From JAKLQR01 sp963753165 (GTDB lineage: Bacteria; Nitrospirota; Thermodesulfovibrionia; Thermodesulfovibrionales; SM23-35): a stretch of DNA of 64,000 nucleotides. The notes beneath the pieces are model-generated. The model was not told the origin of the DNA. It did no database searches and saw only the letters and a program-made list of their open reading frames with translations. The translations under genes and the position numbers were made by a program. Below are positions 21,300 through 29,782 of the stretch, one piece after another (the stretch's first letter is position 1; every line of letters starts with the position of its first letter). The stretch spans positions 1-64,000 of the forward strand of contig CAVWBP010000012.1 of assembly GCA_963753165.1 (NCBI GenBank), given 5' to 3'.

Positions 21300-22214
21300 T
21301 TATTTCTTATTATTATTCGATCTTTGGCGCAATATCTCAAAGGCACATACCCCTGCTGCGACAGAGACATTCAGTGAATTGATCATCCCTCGCATCGGAA
21401 TTTTCACAAGGTCATCACAGTGTTCCTTCACTGTCCGTCTGAGTCCCTTGCCTTCCGACCCGATTACGAGCGCAAGAGGACCTGAGAGGTCTTGTTCCCA
21501 TATCGTCTTCTCCGCAGAAGACTCTGCTCCAATGATCAGTATCCCCTCTTTTTGCATGTCACGCATTGCATGCTTTATGTTGGCGACCAGCGCAACGGGG
21601 ACGTATTCAACGGAACCGGCTGAAACCTTGGAAACCTCGGCGCCCAGACTCACTGACCGGTAAGCCTGCAACACGACGCCGTGAACACCGGCAGCGTCTG
21701 CTACTCTCAAGACAGCGCCAAGATTCCTTGGGTCTTCAATGCAGTCGAGGATAAAGAAGAACGGGGGTTCTTTTTTCTCTGCCGGAATTTCCAACAGGTC
21801 GTCGAGGAGAACATACCCTTTTTTTTGCACTTCTGCTGCAACTCCCTGATGACCTTTGCCGAACCTCTCATCGAAAAAGACGGGATCGACTGCTTTTACC
21901 GGGATATCCAACCGGACTGCCTCCTGCTTCAACCCTTCGATTTTTTCCTGTCTCGACAGGGACAGATAGAGGGTCTTTATTTTTCTCCCTGCCCTGAGCG
22001 CTTCGGCAACAGGATTCAGGCCATAGATCCACTCATCAGCCGACTTTAATTTTCCAGTCTGTCCGGTCTTTTTTATCTTCAAGGAGAACGCCTTTTTCTT
22101 CAAGGTCTCTTCTGATAATATCAGCGGTTTGCCAGTCCTTACGGTTCCGGGCATCCTTTCGTTTCCCGATCTGTTCAAGGATATCTTCTTCCGAGAGCCC
22201 GATTTTTTTGACAT
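21300..22214 (-). CDS. rlmB: TrmH/RlmB-type 23S rRNA 2'-O-ribose methyltransferase
   Basis: Up to 304 residues. The N-terminal substrate-binding domain begins near WIYGLNPVAEALRAGRKIKT. The SPOUT knot has DCIEDPRNLGAVLRVADAAG, GSEGKGL and NSLNVSVAAGVCAFEILRQR, the three conserved motifs. Family knowledge: RlmB methylates 23S G2251. The annotated start overlaps cysS by 179 bases, and the extra 60 basic residues are not typical, so a start nearer 22090 (TTG) is possible, but no ribosome site decides it. Confidence 0.88.
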   Translation of the reverse strand: MSKKSGSRKKISLNRSGNERMPGTVRTGKPLILSEETLKKKAFSLKIKKTGQTGKLKSADEWIYGLNPVAEALRAGRKIKTLYLSLSRQEKIEGLKQEAVRLDIPVKAVDPVFFDERFGKGHQGVAAEVQKKGYVLLDDLLEIPAEKKEPPFFFILDCIEDPRNLGAVLRVADAAGVHGVVLQAYRSVSLGAEVSKVSAGSVEYVPVALVANIKHAMRDMQKEGILIIGAESSAEKTIWEQDLSGPLALVIGSEGKGLRRTVKEHCDDLVKIPMRGMINSLNVSVAAGVCAFEILRQRSNNNKK

Positions 22215-23493
22215 GCATCAGCGAACTATACCATTCAAGCGGAGTCCTGCTGAATATATTCAGAACGGTCCCGGTCTCTGACAGGAGTTCCCGCGTTTTC
22301 AGGATCAGCTCCCCGGCTTTTTGTCCCGATGGTTTACTGTCAAGAAACCTGTTGCATTCGCGGATGAGTTCAAAGATGTGTCCAAGCGCCTGGGCGGTAT
22401 TGAAATCATCATCCATGGCCTCTTCGAATCTTTCTTTAAATGCAGAGAGCAGTTCACTGAAGGATTTGCCGGTCCCGGATAATTCCTTATGTCCGGAATC
22501 GTTTCTCTCAAGGAAATCATTTGTTCTGACTGCGGTGGTGTAATATCTGTCTATGGAGCTTTCCGCCTCGCGCAGCTGTTCGTCAGAGAATTCTATCGGA
22601 CTCCTGTAATGGGTGGCAAGCAGAAAAAACCTCAGGACTTCCGGGTCAAAATTATCGAGGACTTCTCTGATCGTGAAAAAATTGCCGAGTGATTTGGACA
22701 TCTTTTCCTTGTCGATGGTAATAAATCCGTTGTGTACCCAGTACTTTGCGAAAGGGGTCCCGGTGAATGCCTCTGACTGGGCGATCTCATTTTCATGGTG
22801 GGGAAAAAGCAGATCGGCCCCTCCTCCGTGGATATCGAAGCTCTTGCCGAGGTGCTTCAGGGACATCGCTGAACATTCAATATGCCATCCGGGCCTGCCG
22901 AGCCCCCATGGGCTCTTCCAGAAAGGCTCGCCTTCCTTGGAGTTTTTCCAGAGCACAAAATCGAGAGGGTTTTTCTTCCTCTTATCAACGTCGACCCGCG
23001 CACCTGCAAGCATTTCTTCCATATCTCTTTTTGAGAGCTTCCCATAGCCGGGAAATTTATCGACAGAAAAGTACACACTGCCATCGGATACATAGGCAAT
23101 ACCTTTCCCGATCAGCGCTTCGATAATCTCTATCATTTCATTGATATATTCTGTTGCTTTCGGTTCAACATCAGCCCTGCCTACGCCAAGCATGTCCATA
23201 TCTTCGTAGTAAGCATCTGTATATTGTTTCGCAATAACATCCCAGGCAACATTCTCCTGCCTTGCTTTGTTGATGATCTTATCGTCAATATCGGTAAAAT
23301 TCCTTACATAGGTGACCTGGAACCCTTTGCAGCGCATGTATCTCCGGATTACATCAAAGATAATGGCGCTTCGCGCATGGCCGACATGGCAGTAATCGTA
23401 TACGGTTACCCCGCAGGCATACATACTCGCCCGGCCCGGGATCAGCGGCTCGAAGACCTCTTTTTGTCCTGTAAGTGTGTTGTGAATTTTCAT
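22036..23493 (-). CDS. cysS: Cysteinyl-tRNA synthetase
   Basis: 485 residues from ATG 23493 (MKIHNTLTGQKEVFEP); an upstream in-frame ATG at 23538 would add residues not typical of the family. The HIGH motif is HVGH in CGVTVYDYCHVGHAR, the zinc-site His/Glu appear in GGGADLLFPHHENE, and KMSKSLGN is the ATP-site loop. It charges tRNA-Cys in the cytoplasm. rlmB follows, overlapping its 3' end, a frequent pairing. Confidence 0.96.
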   Translation of the reverse strand: MKIHNTLTGQKEVFEPLIPGRASMYACGVTVYDYCHVGHARSAIIFDVIRRYMRCKGFQVTYVRNFTDIDDKIINKARQENVAWDVIAKQYTDAYYEDMDMLGVGRADVEPKATEYINEMIEIIEALIGKGIAYVSDGSVYFSVDKFPGYGKLSKRDMEEMLAGARVDVDKRKKNPLDFVLWKNSKEGEPFWKSPWGLGRPGWHIECSAMSLKHLGKSFDIHGGGADLLFPHHENEIAQSEAFTGTPFAKYWVHNGFITIDKEKMSKSLGNFFTIREVLDNFDPEVLRFFLLATHYRSPIEFSDEQLREAESSIDRYYTTAVRTNDFLERNDSGHKELSGTGKSFSELLSAFKERFEEAMDDDFNTAQALGHIFELIRECNRFLDSKPSGQKAGELILKTRELLSETGTVLNIFSRTPLEWYSSLMHVKKIGLSEEDILEQIGKRKDARNRKDWQTADIIRRDLEEKGVLLEDKKDRTDWKIKVG

Positions 23494-23615
23494 TTTCCCT
23501 GGTGAAGACAAATTTTCCGTACAGAGATTATACAACAATTACTATGACATATATTTAATTGAGGAGATAATCAGGATCTGCGTATAAACATAATATTTTA
23601 ACATTCTTAATGTTT

Positions 23616-23698
23616 GTCATCCCACGGCTTGACCGGGGGATCCAGTCCCGAAAACTTTCGGGATGAAAACACTGGATTCCGGCCTTCGCGAGAATGAC
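23616..23698. repeat. Dispersed palindromic repeat (GTCAT...ATGAC type)
   Basis: Between cysS and the HEAT gene, GTCATCCCACGGCTTGACCG (from 23616) is imperfectly inverted as far as ATGAC (23694-23698), with GATCCAGT/ACTGGATTC within the arms. A small inner palindrome CCCGAAAACTTTCGGG (23647-23662) sits at the centre. This is the common non-autonomous repeat ending in GTCAT/ATGAC found between genes in many bacteria. The rest of 23494-23796 holds nothing I recognise. Confidence 0.7.
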
Positions 23699-23796
23699 GA
23701 ATTTTTGTCAGAATCATATGTTATAGGCAGATACTAACCAAAAACCTGATGCCGCTGGTGACAGGATGAAAGGGTTTGTTGTAAGATAAATCCGCT

Positions 23797-24207
23797 ATGG
23801 AACCGGCAAAACAGGATGATTTCGATCTGAAAAAAACGATTGCTGATTATATGGAAAACGGCCTGCTCGATAATATTATCGACATGTATAGGCACGACAA
23901 AAGCCTTTATGAATATATCGGCTATCTGATGTCCGACGAGAGGATGAGGGTCAGAATCGGGGCTACCGCGCTCATTGAAACCATGAAGGAGGAGGACCCC
24001 GGAAACGTCTCAAAGGCAATACCCTCGATGCTTCCGCTCCTCAGGACACAGAGCCCTGTCATAAGAGGAGATATTGCATATCTTCTTGGCGTAATCGGCA
24101 GCGAAGAAACAATCCCCTATCTGAATGAGCTCCTGAACGACGAAGACATGAACGTCAGGACGACCGTACAGGAAGCGATCGAGGACATTCAAAAAGGGAG
24201 TCACTAG
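23797..24207 (+). CDS. HEAT-repeat protein
   Basis: 136 residues, helical and acidic, with HEAT/Armadillo-type repeats: DERMRVRIGATALIETM (about 48-64), SPVIRGDIAYLLGVIGSEET and DEDMNVRTTVQEAIEDIQ. No signal peptide or membrane helix. Such short proteins are binding scaffolds; the partner is unknown. It is a monocistron convergent with the DUF89 gene, 14 bases apart. Confidence 0.75.
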   Translation: MEPAKQDDFDLKKTIADYMENGLLDNIIDMYRHDKSLYEYIGYLMSDERMRVRIGATALIETMKEEDPGNVSKAIPSMLPLLRTQSPVIRGDIAYLLGVIGSEETIPYLNELLNDEDMNVRTTVQEAIEDIQKGSH

Positions 24208-24221
24208 CTGAATCAGACAGT

Positions 24222-25067
24222 TCAGGATTTCCTGAGAAGCATTGAGCCGGGAGGAAGGCTTAATTCCTGCGAAAGCACGTCGCACTTGCACTGGAAAAGA
24301 TAAAAAATATTTTTCCCGATACCCTGAAGCGTTTCAAAGTTGCCCTGTCCCTTGCTGACAATAAATTGTGCATCCCCAAAGGTCTTCCGGAACTCCGGAG
24401 ATGTCCATTCAAGGATCGTTCCCACCGCATCGGAGCCGTTTTCGATCACCTCGCATATTTCACCGAGGCCAGACTCATGCGCATCTGCAATTGTGGCATC
24501 ATTGAGAACAGGGGAACCTTTCACCACTGCCCTGATCTTCTTGCCGGACTGAATCAGCGTCTCGATCAACAGCCTGTCGAAAACTATTTCACCTGCATTA
24601 TCAAGGAGATACATTATTTCGTCTGCGTCTTGAACGGATGCGGTAAATACGGGGTAGGCATCCTCGGCGAATGTATTCTTCAAAGCTTTCGCAATGGCGC
24701 CCTCGATGTCTATGGAAGTGAAGATTCCAAAGTCGATTACATTGCCGGCGACGGCAAGCCTGGAAGCTGTCCAGAGAGGGTCGGAACTCTTTTCAACCAA
24801 CTTTTTCAATGAGGGATAGAGGGCAAGCGCTTTTCTGTTGTATTCTGATTTTATTTCCTCAAAGGGATCTTTCCCGAGCATGCGCCTTATCCTCCTATGG
24901 ATAAATGTTGTCGTATGCGCAGGCGGCTTTGTGGTATCAGCGTTCTCGATATCGGCAAGCACGCTCTTGAGGACAGTCTCCTGGAAAGATTTATCGTTTG
25001 TGCCGAGCCTGAGCGCAATGAGGGACTGCCGCAGAAAACAGGGGAAACAGTCGAGGTGAACTTTCAT
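24222..25067 (-). CDS. DUF89 / ARMT1-like metal-dependent phosphatase
   Basis: 281 residues. MKVHLDCFPCFLRQSL with two cysteines opens the bacterial/archaeal DUF89 type; AGNVIDFGIF and LLDNAGEIVFD carry the metal-binding Asp/Asn/Glu residues, and VSKGQGNFETL closes the active site. Family knowledge: DUF89 proteins are damage-control phosphatases on aberrant sugar phosphates. It starts 3 bases after purE, in an operon purH(N)-purD-purE, suggesting it clears a damaged or overflow phosphosugar of purine synthesis. That link is inference. Confidence 0.85.
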   Translation of the reverse strand: MKVHLDCFPCFLRQSLIALRLGTNDKSFQETVLKSVLADIENADTTKPPAHTTTFIHRRIRRMLGKDPFEEIKSEYNRKALALYPSLKKLVEKSSDPLWTASRLAVAGNVIDFGIFTSIDIEGAIAKALKNTFAEDAYPVFTASVQDADEIMYLLDNAGEIVFDRLLIETLIQSGKKIRAVVKGSPVLNDATIADAHESGLGEICEVIENGSDAVGTILEWTSPEFRKTFGDAQFIVSKGQGNFETLQGIGKNIFYLFQCKCDVLSQELSLPPGSMLLRKS

Positions 25068-25070
25068 CTT

Positions 25071-25571
25071 CTATCGTGTGCGGCCTCTCAATGCCTCAGC
25101 TTTCTTTTCGACCTCTTCAGACAGGTTCCTTTTGTAGCGTTTTAACCGCCTGGCAAGGTCAGGGTCCTTCCGTGCGAGTATCTGCGCTGCAAGGATCGCT
25201 GCATTTTTTGCGCCGTTTTTTCCTACGGCGACGGTTGCGACAGGGACCCCGGGTGGCATCTGTACCGTGGAGAGCAGAGAATCAAGCCCGTGGAAGGATG
25301 AAGAATCAATAGGCACGCCGATAACCGGGAGTATGGTATGCGCTGCGAGCACGCCGGCTAAATGAGCTGCCATGCCGGCGCCTGCTATAATCACTTCAAT
25401 CCCTCTCTTTTCAGCCTCCGAAGCGATCTTCACTGCCCGGCTGGGCGACCGGTGGGCGGAGGCGATTGTTGAGTCATAAGGGACATTGAATTTTCTGAGA
25501 ATCTCTTCCGATGCTTCCATGACCGGCAAGTCTGAATCGCTTCCCATTACTATTAAAACTTTTGGTTTCAT
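25071..25571 (-). CDS. purE: N5-carboxyaminoimidazole ribonucleotide mutase
   Basis: 166 residues from ATG 25571, with GGAGATATC just before it; 25 residues of upstream open frame are ignored. GSDSDLPVM, SAHRSP, GAGMAAHLAGV and GVPIDSSSFHGLDSLLSTVQ are the conserved PurE loops. It is closer to class I PurE, which needs PurK; PurK is not in this window. It follows purD after 35 bases. Confidence 0.95.
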   Translation of the reverse strand: MKPKVLIVMGSDSDLPVMEASEEILRKFNVPYDSTIASAHRSPSRAVKIASEAEKRGIEVIIAGAGMAAHLAGVLAAHTILPVIGVPIDSSSFHGLDSLLSTVQMPPGVPVATVAVGKNGAKNAAILAAQILARKDPDLARRLKRYKRNLSEEVEKKAEALRGRTR

Positions 25572-25606
25572 GATATCTCCTTTTCTCCGGAAATGCCCCT
25601 GTTTGT

Positions 25607-26875
25607 TCATTCGTGTGCAGAATCCCCCAGATTTTTCCTGTGCCACTTTCCTTTGAACTGAATCTTCTCCAGCGCATCATATGCTTTTGCCCCGGCTTTC
25701 TGAAGATCAGATCCTGTCGCGTTCACACTCATTACGCTGCTGCCGGTGGCAACGGTATCGTGATTATCAAAAGAGGTGTTTTCATGGAATACCATAATAT
25801 TTTCCCTGTCTTTTATTTTTTCAAGCCCTTTTATCTTCGCACTCTCCGGATGGAGTCCGGTGCCGCTTTTTGAAAAAACTGTTACGCAGAATGAGGTCTC
25901 ATCTCCCCATGAAACAGCCGCCTCTGCAAGCCGCTCTTTCAGGGCAAACGACATAAGTTCGACATAGTCCGTTTTTAACCGCGGAAGGATAGTCTGTGCC
26001 TCCAGATTCTGAAAACCGCTGTTCAGGTCAAAGACAAACGGCATCCCGTGACTGATAATGAGATCCATAGAGAGGATGCCTTTATACATCATGCCTGTGG
26101 ACCGCAGCGCTTTGAGTAACGGTCTCAGGATTTTTTCCTTAATTGCAGATTCAAGTTCAGGGGATAGATGGTGCGCCAAACTATATGCGCCGGCATCTCC
26201 GGGGGGGAAATCCGTCCCGGCATCCTCCGGCGCTCTGAAAACAGACAAGCTGGAGAGAGGCATTATGGTAATGCCGTCGGTTATTGCAACAAAAGATACC
26301 CGTTTGCCCTCGATATGCTCTTCTATAATAACCTGTCTCCCTGCCTCGCCGAGCATGTTGTCTTTCATGATGAGCTTGAGTATTTCGGCTGCACGGTCGA
26401 CTGTTCGGGCCAGAAAGATATCGGGCGCCTGAGCATGACCAGTGGTTTTTATAATGAGAGGCGCTCCTTTTAATCTTACGAAATCCAGGGCCTGGAGGTA
26501 TGATGAGAACACCTTGTATTCAGCAGAGGGGACTCCGAAGCGCCGTATAAGCTCTTTTGCAAATACCCTGCTTGCACCGATCCCCGCAGCTTCTTTCCGT
26601 GGGCCGAATATCTTGCATCCCTCTCTCTGAAATGTGTCCACTATGCCCTGTGAAAGGAGTTCGGGCATGTCGACTATTGTGAGGTCAATCCATTCGTATT
26701 TCACAAAATCGATGAGCGTGCTGAAATCACCGGGCTTTGCATCTATGCACTCCGCTATCTCTGCGATGCCTGCATTCCCGGGAGCGCAGTAGATGTTATT
26801 AACATGTCTGCTCTGCGAGAGTTTCCATGCTATTGCATGCTCTTTCCCTCCGCTGCCGATAACCAGTACTTTCAT
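25607..26875 (-). CDS. purD: Phosphoribosylamine-glycine ligase (GAR synthetase)
   Basis: 422 residues, the full ATP-grasp length. It starts MKVLVIGSGGKEHAIAWKLS; the ATP-grasp core includes GAPLIIKTTG and the metal site FVFDLNSGFQNLEAQ. The usual NARFGDPE reads NSGFQNLE here, a divergent version of that signature. It makes GAR from phosphoribosylamine and glycine in purine synthesis. It begins 7 bases after the purH(N) stop. Confidence 0.9.
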   Translation of the reverse strand: MKVLVIGSGGKEHAIAWKLSQSRHVNNIYCAPGNAGIAEIAECIDAKPGDFSTLIDFVKYEWIDLTIVDMPELLSQGIVDTFQREGCKIFGPRKEAAGIGASRVFAKELIRRFGVPSAEYKVFSSYLQALDFVRLKGAPLIIKTTGHAQAPDIFLARTVDRAAEILKLIMKDNMLGEAGRQVIIEEHIEGKRVSFVAITDGITIMPLSSLSVFRAPEDAGTDFPPGDAGAYSLAHHLSPELESAIKEKILRPLLKALRSTGMMYKGILSMDLIISHGMPFVFDLNSGFQNLEAQTILPRLKTDYVELMSFALKERLAEAAVSWGDETSFCVTVFSKSGTGLHPESAKIKGLEKIKDRENIMVFHENTSFDNHDTVATGSSVMSVNATGSDLQKAGAKAYDALEKIQFKGKWHRKNLGDSAHE

Positions 26876-26882
26876 GGAGGTA

Positions 26883-27491
26883 TTATTCGCTGCCTTCTCT
26901 GATTACCTTTGCGAGATATTCAGTGATGAGTGCATCATACCGTGAAGTATGGCCGAAGACCTTCTTCGCGAGTTCCAGTTTTCGCTTATATGCCAACTCT
27001 CCGTTCCGTTCCTTCATCTCTTTGATTACGGGCGCATAATCGGCCGGATCCACAATCACTGCAACGTCCTGAAAATTTTTCGAAGCCGAACGGAGCATCG
27101 TCGGGCCGCCGATGTCAATATTTTCTATCGCGTCTTCAAAGGTGACGTCCGGTTTTGCTATTGTTTCTTCAAACGGGTACAGATTGACAACAACCATATC
27201 GATCGGAACAATCCCGTGCTTTTCGATTTCTTCCATATCTTTCGGATTCTTCCTCCTCGAAAGGAGCCCGCCGTGAATTTTTGGATGGAGCGTTTTCACC
27301 CTCCCGTCAAGCATTTCGGGGAACCCGGTATGCTCGGAAACGTCTTTTACCGGAATACCCCCTTCCCGCAGGGCCCTGGCAGTTCCCCCGGTTGACAGTA
27401 TCTCTACTCCCATTGCGGAAAGTTCCTTCGCGAACTCAAGAAGTCCCTTTTTGTTCGAAACACTGAGAATCGCCCTTTTAATCTTCGCCAT
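26883..27491 (-). CDS. purH: IMP cyclohydrolase domain protein (N-terminal half of PurH only)
   Basis: 202 residues, against about 520 for full PurH. It starts IKRAILSVSNKKGLLEFAKE and includes LSTGGTARAL, SEHTGFPEMLDGRVKTLHP and NLYPFEETI, the MGS-like domain that closes FAICAR to IMP. It ends cleanly at RYDALITEYLAKVIREGSE with a stop and then purD; the AICAR formyltransferase domain is not found in any frame before purD. So the formyltransferase must be encoded elsewhere or be a different enzyme (PurP or a separate PurV). The domain boundary is natural, so a designed split is more likely than truncation. Confidence 0.88.
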   Translation of the reverse strand: MAKIKRAILSVSNKKGLLEFAKELSAMGVEILSTGGTARALREGGIPVKDVSEHTGFPEMLDGRVKTLHPKIHGGLLSRRKNPKDMEEIEKHGIVPIDMVVVNLYPFEETIAKPDVTFEDAIENIDIGGPTMLRSASKNFQDVAVIVDPADYAPVIKEMKERNGELAYKRKLELAKKVFGHTSRYDALITEYLAKVIREGSE

Positions 27492-27507
27492 AAAACCTCC
27501 TCCAGGT

Positions 27508-27613
27508 CAAATCCGAAATACTAATATCGAAATACGAAACAAGTCATGCTGAATAATATTAAAAAGTTTTTCCATGCTCTATTCCGGATTTAGAATTTAG
27601 GGTTTAGAATTTG
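27508..27613. repeat. AT-rich imperfect inverted repeat (CGAAATAC / GGATTTAG family)
   Basis: CAAATCCGAAATACTAATAT (from 27508) faces TTCCGGATTTAGAATTTAGG (27582 onward) across the purH-radC spacer. The right arm overlaps the last codons of radC, giving it the tail NTNSKP and its stop. The same vocabulary (GGATTTAGG, AAATTCTAAAC, GTTTAGGGTTT) makes up the insertion in the 16S rRNA gene at 63.7-63.8 kb. Confidence 0.6.
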
Positions 27614-28322
27614 TATTTGTAATATATCCTTTCTCCATCATGCTTGTATACGTATCGTCTCCGATGATCACATGATCGAGCACCTTGATGCCGACAATCT
27701 CGCCGGCCTGAACGAGGCGCTCGGTTATGCTTATATCCTCCCGGCTTGGGGCCGGGTCGCCGCTCGGGTGGTTGTGGACAAAAATCACCGCTGCCGCTGC
27801 CTCCCGTATGGCCTCCCGGAAAGCCTCCCGTGGATGGATGAGCGAGTGGGTAAGCGTGCCCTCAGACAATTGACAGTCTGCAAATATGCGGTTTTTCGCA
27901 TCCAGTAACGCACTCCGAAAAAGTTCCTTCTTCAAAGTTTTCATCCGTTGATTATAAAATTTAAATACATCCTGTGCTGAGGAAAAAGCAGGCCCTTTTT
28001 CGTTCGGCTCTTCAATAAATCTTCTGCCCAGTTCAAGTGCGGCCTTGACCTGGGCAATCTTTGCAGCGCCTATCCCTTTGAGAGGTTTAAACTCGCCCTG
28101 AGAGGCGCTCTCGATGTTTTTGAGGGTTTTGAAAGTATTCAGCATCTCCAGAGCAAGATCCAGGGCGCTCTTCCCCCCTCCTCCTGTCCGGAGTATGATC
28201 GCAAGGAGCTGGGCTTCAGAGAGACGGGCGGCGCCGAATTTTATCAAACGCTCTCGCGGTCTTTCACTTTCAGGCCAGTGTCGAATGCTTTTGTAAGACA
28301 TGGATTGCAGGAATTTTAGCAT
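27597..28322 (-). CDS. radC: RadC family JAB/MPN-domain protein
   Basis: 241 residues. An N-terminal HhH-like region (LKGIGAAKIAQVKAALELGRR) precedes the MPN domain with its metal site HNHPSGDPAPSREDI and an upstream Glu in the REAFREAIREAAA region. The family name is historical; a role in repair is not established and a metal-dependent hydrolase is predicted. The last six residues come from the AT-rich repeat that overlaps the 3' end. It is divergent from gspG. Confidence 0.92.
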   Translation of the reverse strand: MLKFLQSMSYKSIRHWPESERPRERLIKFGAARLSEAQLLAIILRTGGGGKSALDLALEMLNTFKTLKNIESASQGEFKPLKGIGAAKIAQVKAALELGRRFIEEPNEKGPAFSSAQDVFKFYNQRMKTLKKELFRSALLDAKNRIFADCQLSEGTLTHSLIHPREAFREAIREAAAAVIFVHNHPSGDPAPSREDISITERLVQAGEIVGIKVLDHVIIGDDTYTSMMEKGYITNTNSKP

Positions 28323-28471
28323 CTGTGATAATTTTGGTAAAGATGATCTTTGATTTGCTCTATAAAGCTATAAGATATAGGGAAAAGACGGGAGACATTA
28401 TTTGATGCATTCAGCCTGTATCGGGTATTATTAAAGAGGCCATAAATAAGACTTGTAATCAGGAGGTATAG

Positions 28472-28903
28472 ATGAATAGAACAAACCGCAGACATATCAT
28501 GAATACACAGGGGTTCACGCTTGTTGAACTGATTGTTGTTATGGTAATCCTTGGAATGCTGGCTGCTCTGGTAGCGCCTAAATTTTTCGGTAAGATAGGC
28601 AAAGGGAAGCAGTCTGCTGTCAAGACCCAGATAGAGCTTCTCGGCCAGGCGTTGGATACATTCAGACTCGACACCGGCAGATATCCGACAACAGGCGAAG
28701 GCTTGGGAGCGCTGCTCACTGACCCTGGTGTGAACAACTGGGACGGCCCATATTTGAAGAAAGCAGTACCGAACGATCCATGGAGCAGGCCGTATCACTA
28801 TGAATCACCGGGCAACCATGGAGACTATGATCTCTATTCATTCGGAGCTGATGGCTCACCTGGCGGTGAAGGGGAAAGCAAGGATATCAATAGCTGGGAA
28901 TAA
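28472..28903 (+). CDS. gspG: GspG-type major pseudopilin
   Basis: 143 residues. The prepilin cleavage site is after Gly14 (NTQG/FTLVELIVVM), followed by the hydrophobic helix. The C-terminal part (DTGRYPTTGEGLGALLTDPG, KKAVPNDPWSRPYHYESPG, FGADGSPGGEGESKDI) is the calcium-binding type II secretion pseudopilin fold. AGGAGG precedes the ATG. No other gsp gene is beside it, so it is an isolated secretion pseudopilin at the left edge of the pilin island. Confidence 0.9.
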   Translation: MNRTNRRHIMNTQGFTLVELIVVMVILGMLAALVAPKFFGKIGKGKQSAVKTQIELLGQALDTFRLDTGRYPTTGEGLGALLTDPGVNNWDGPYLKKAVPNDPWSRPYHYESPGNHGDYDLYSFGADGSPGGEGESKDINSWE

Positions 28904-29100
28904 CGATCATAACGTGCCTTCCCCTTGACAAATTTTGTCACTATTTTGCCATTTTTTGTTTTTTTGTTGATATAAAAACTTGACAAATAGATTAGTTCAT
29001 GATAAAAACTTAATTATAAATATGAAATTATTTCTATAAGTTATTGACTTATAATTTTTTTTGCATGGTCTTTCTCTCTGCTTTGTACTGATCTGTAAAG

Positions 29101-29117
29101 TTGGCATAATGATTGCT
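29101..29117 (+). promoter_or_regulatory. Sigma-54 promoter of pilA
   Basis: TTGGCATAATGATTGCT has GG and GC with the exact 10-base gap required, matching TGGCAC-N5-TTGCW closely. Transcription would start near 29128. The upstream 28904-29100 stretch is very AT-rich, as expected for bending, and holds no gene. Sigma-54 control with the PilR activator is known for pilA genes in several bacteria; no pilR or pilS lies in this window. Confidence 0.8.
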
Positions 29118-29152
29118 TTTAAATTTGCATCACTAAATTTTCAAGGGAGGTG

Positions 29153-29251
29153 ATGGAAAGTAACGATCAGGACAGGATTATAAAGAAAACAGGTGAAGGT
29201 TGGCTGAATATATCAGCTGTGGATTCAAAAAAAACTAAAGAAGGGGGTTGA
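29153..29251 (+). CDS. Short leader ORF upstream of pilA
   Basis: 32 codons, starting ATGGAAAGT right after AAGGGAGGTG and ending in TGA one base before the pilA ATG. The product (MESNDQDRIIKKTGEGWLNI...) has no signal or known domain. The ribosome site complements the anti-SD fully but is only 2 bases from the ATG by the GGAGG count. Its stop is tightly placed before pilA, and the pilA ribosome site (AAGGGGG) lies within its last codons, so coupling is possible. It could also be an untranslated leader. Confidence 0.4.
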   Translation: MESNDQDRIIKKTGEGWLNISAVDSKKTKEGG

Positions 29252-29252
29252 G

Positions 29253-29771
29253 ATGCTTAGAACTATTCAAAAGATGAAAAGAGGGGATGAAAGAGGTTTT
29301 ACCCTCATTGAACTCCTCATCGTCGTGGCGATTATCGGTATTCTTGCAGCAATTGCGATTCCCGGCTACATCGGTATGCAGGAGAGAGGAAGAAAAGGGG
29401 CTGTCACAAGGGCAGCTGTTGCAGCAGAAGCAGAACTCCAAGCATGGCTTCAGTCAGCGCGAAAGGGTGGTACGTTCAATGAAGTTGATTCAGATGGCAA
29501 TGGTACAGTTGACGCTACGGATAAGACGAATATAGAGCTTGCTACGGATTACGCTGCTGCTAATGGTTTATGTTCGGATTATATCGAGGCAAGATGGTCT
29601 CTGAATCCTGAAGTTTCTCCATGGAATGCTGCTTTAAGCTTATGGGTACCTAATGATGTTGCTTCTGCTGGCCAGATACACTGTAGTCACGGAGCAGCCG
29701 GTAACATTATTCTTACGGTTTACGACAAAGACACCAATACACTCTATAATAAGGTTATTGCTGCAGACTAA
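29253..29771 (+). CDS. pilA: Type IV pilin (PilA-like major pilin)
   Basis: 172 residues. Cleavage is predicted after Gly15 (ERG/FTLIELLIVVAIIGILAAI), with Glu at mature position 5. The globular domain contains DSDGNGTVDATD, an EF-hand-like calcium loop, and a Cys pair (Cys in NGLCSDYIEARW and in IHCSHG) that may form a disulfide. It has a sigma-54 promoter and a strong terminator of its own, so it is probably the highly expressed pilin. It would be assembled in the inner membrane after PilD processing; assembly genes are not here. Confidence 0.92.
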   Translation: MLRTIQKMKRGDERGFTLIELLIVVAIIGILAAIAIPGYIGMQERGRKGAVTRAAVAAEAELQAWLQSARKGGTFNEVDSDGNGTVDATDKTNIELATDYAAANGLCSDYIEARWSLNPEVSPWNAALSLWVPNDVASAGQIHCSHGAAGNIILTVYDKDTNTLYNKVIAAD

Positions 29772-29782
29772 AAAAACTTAGC

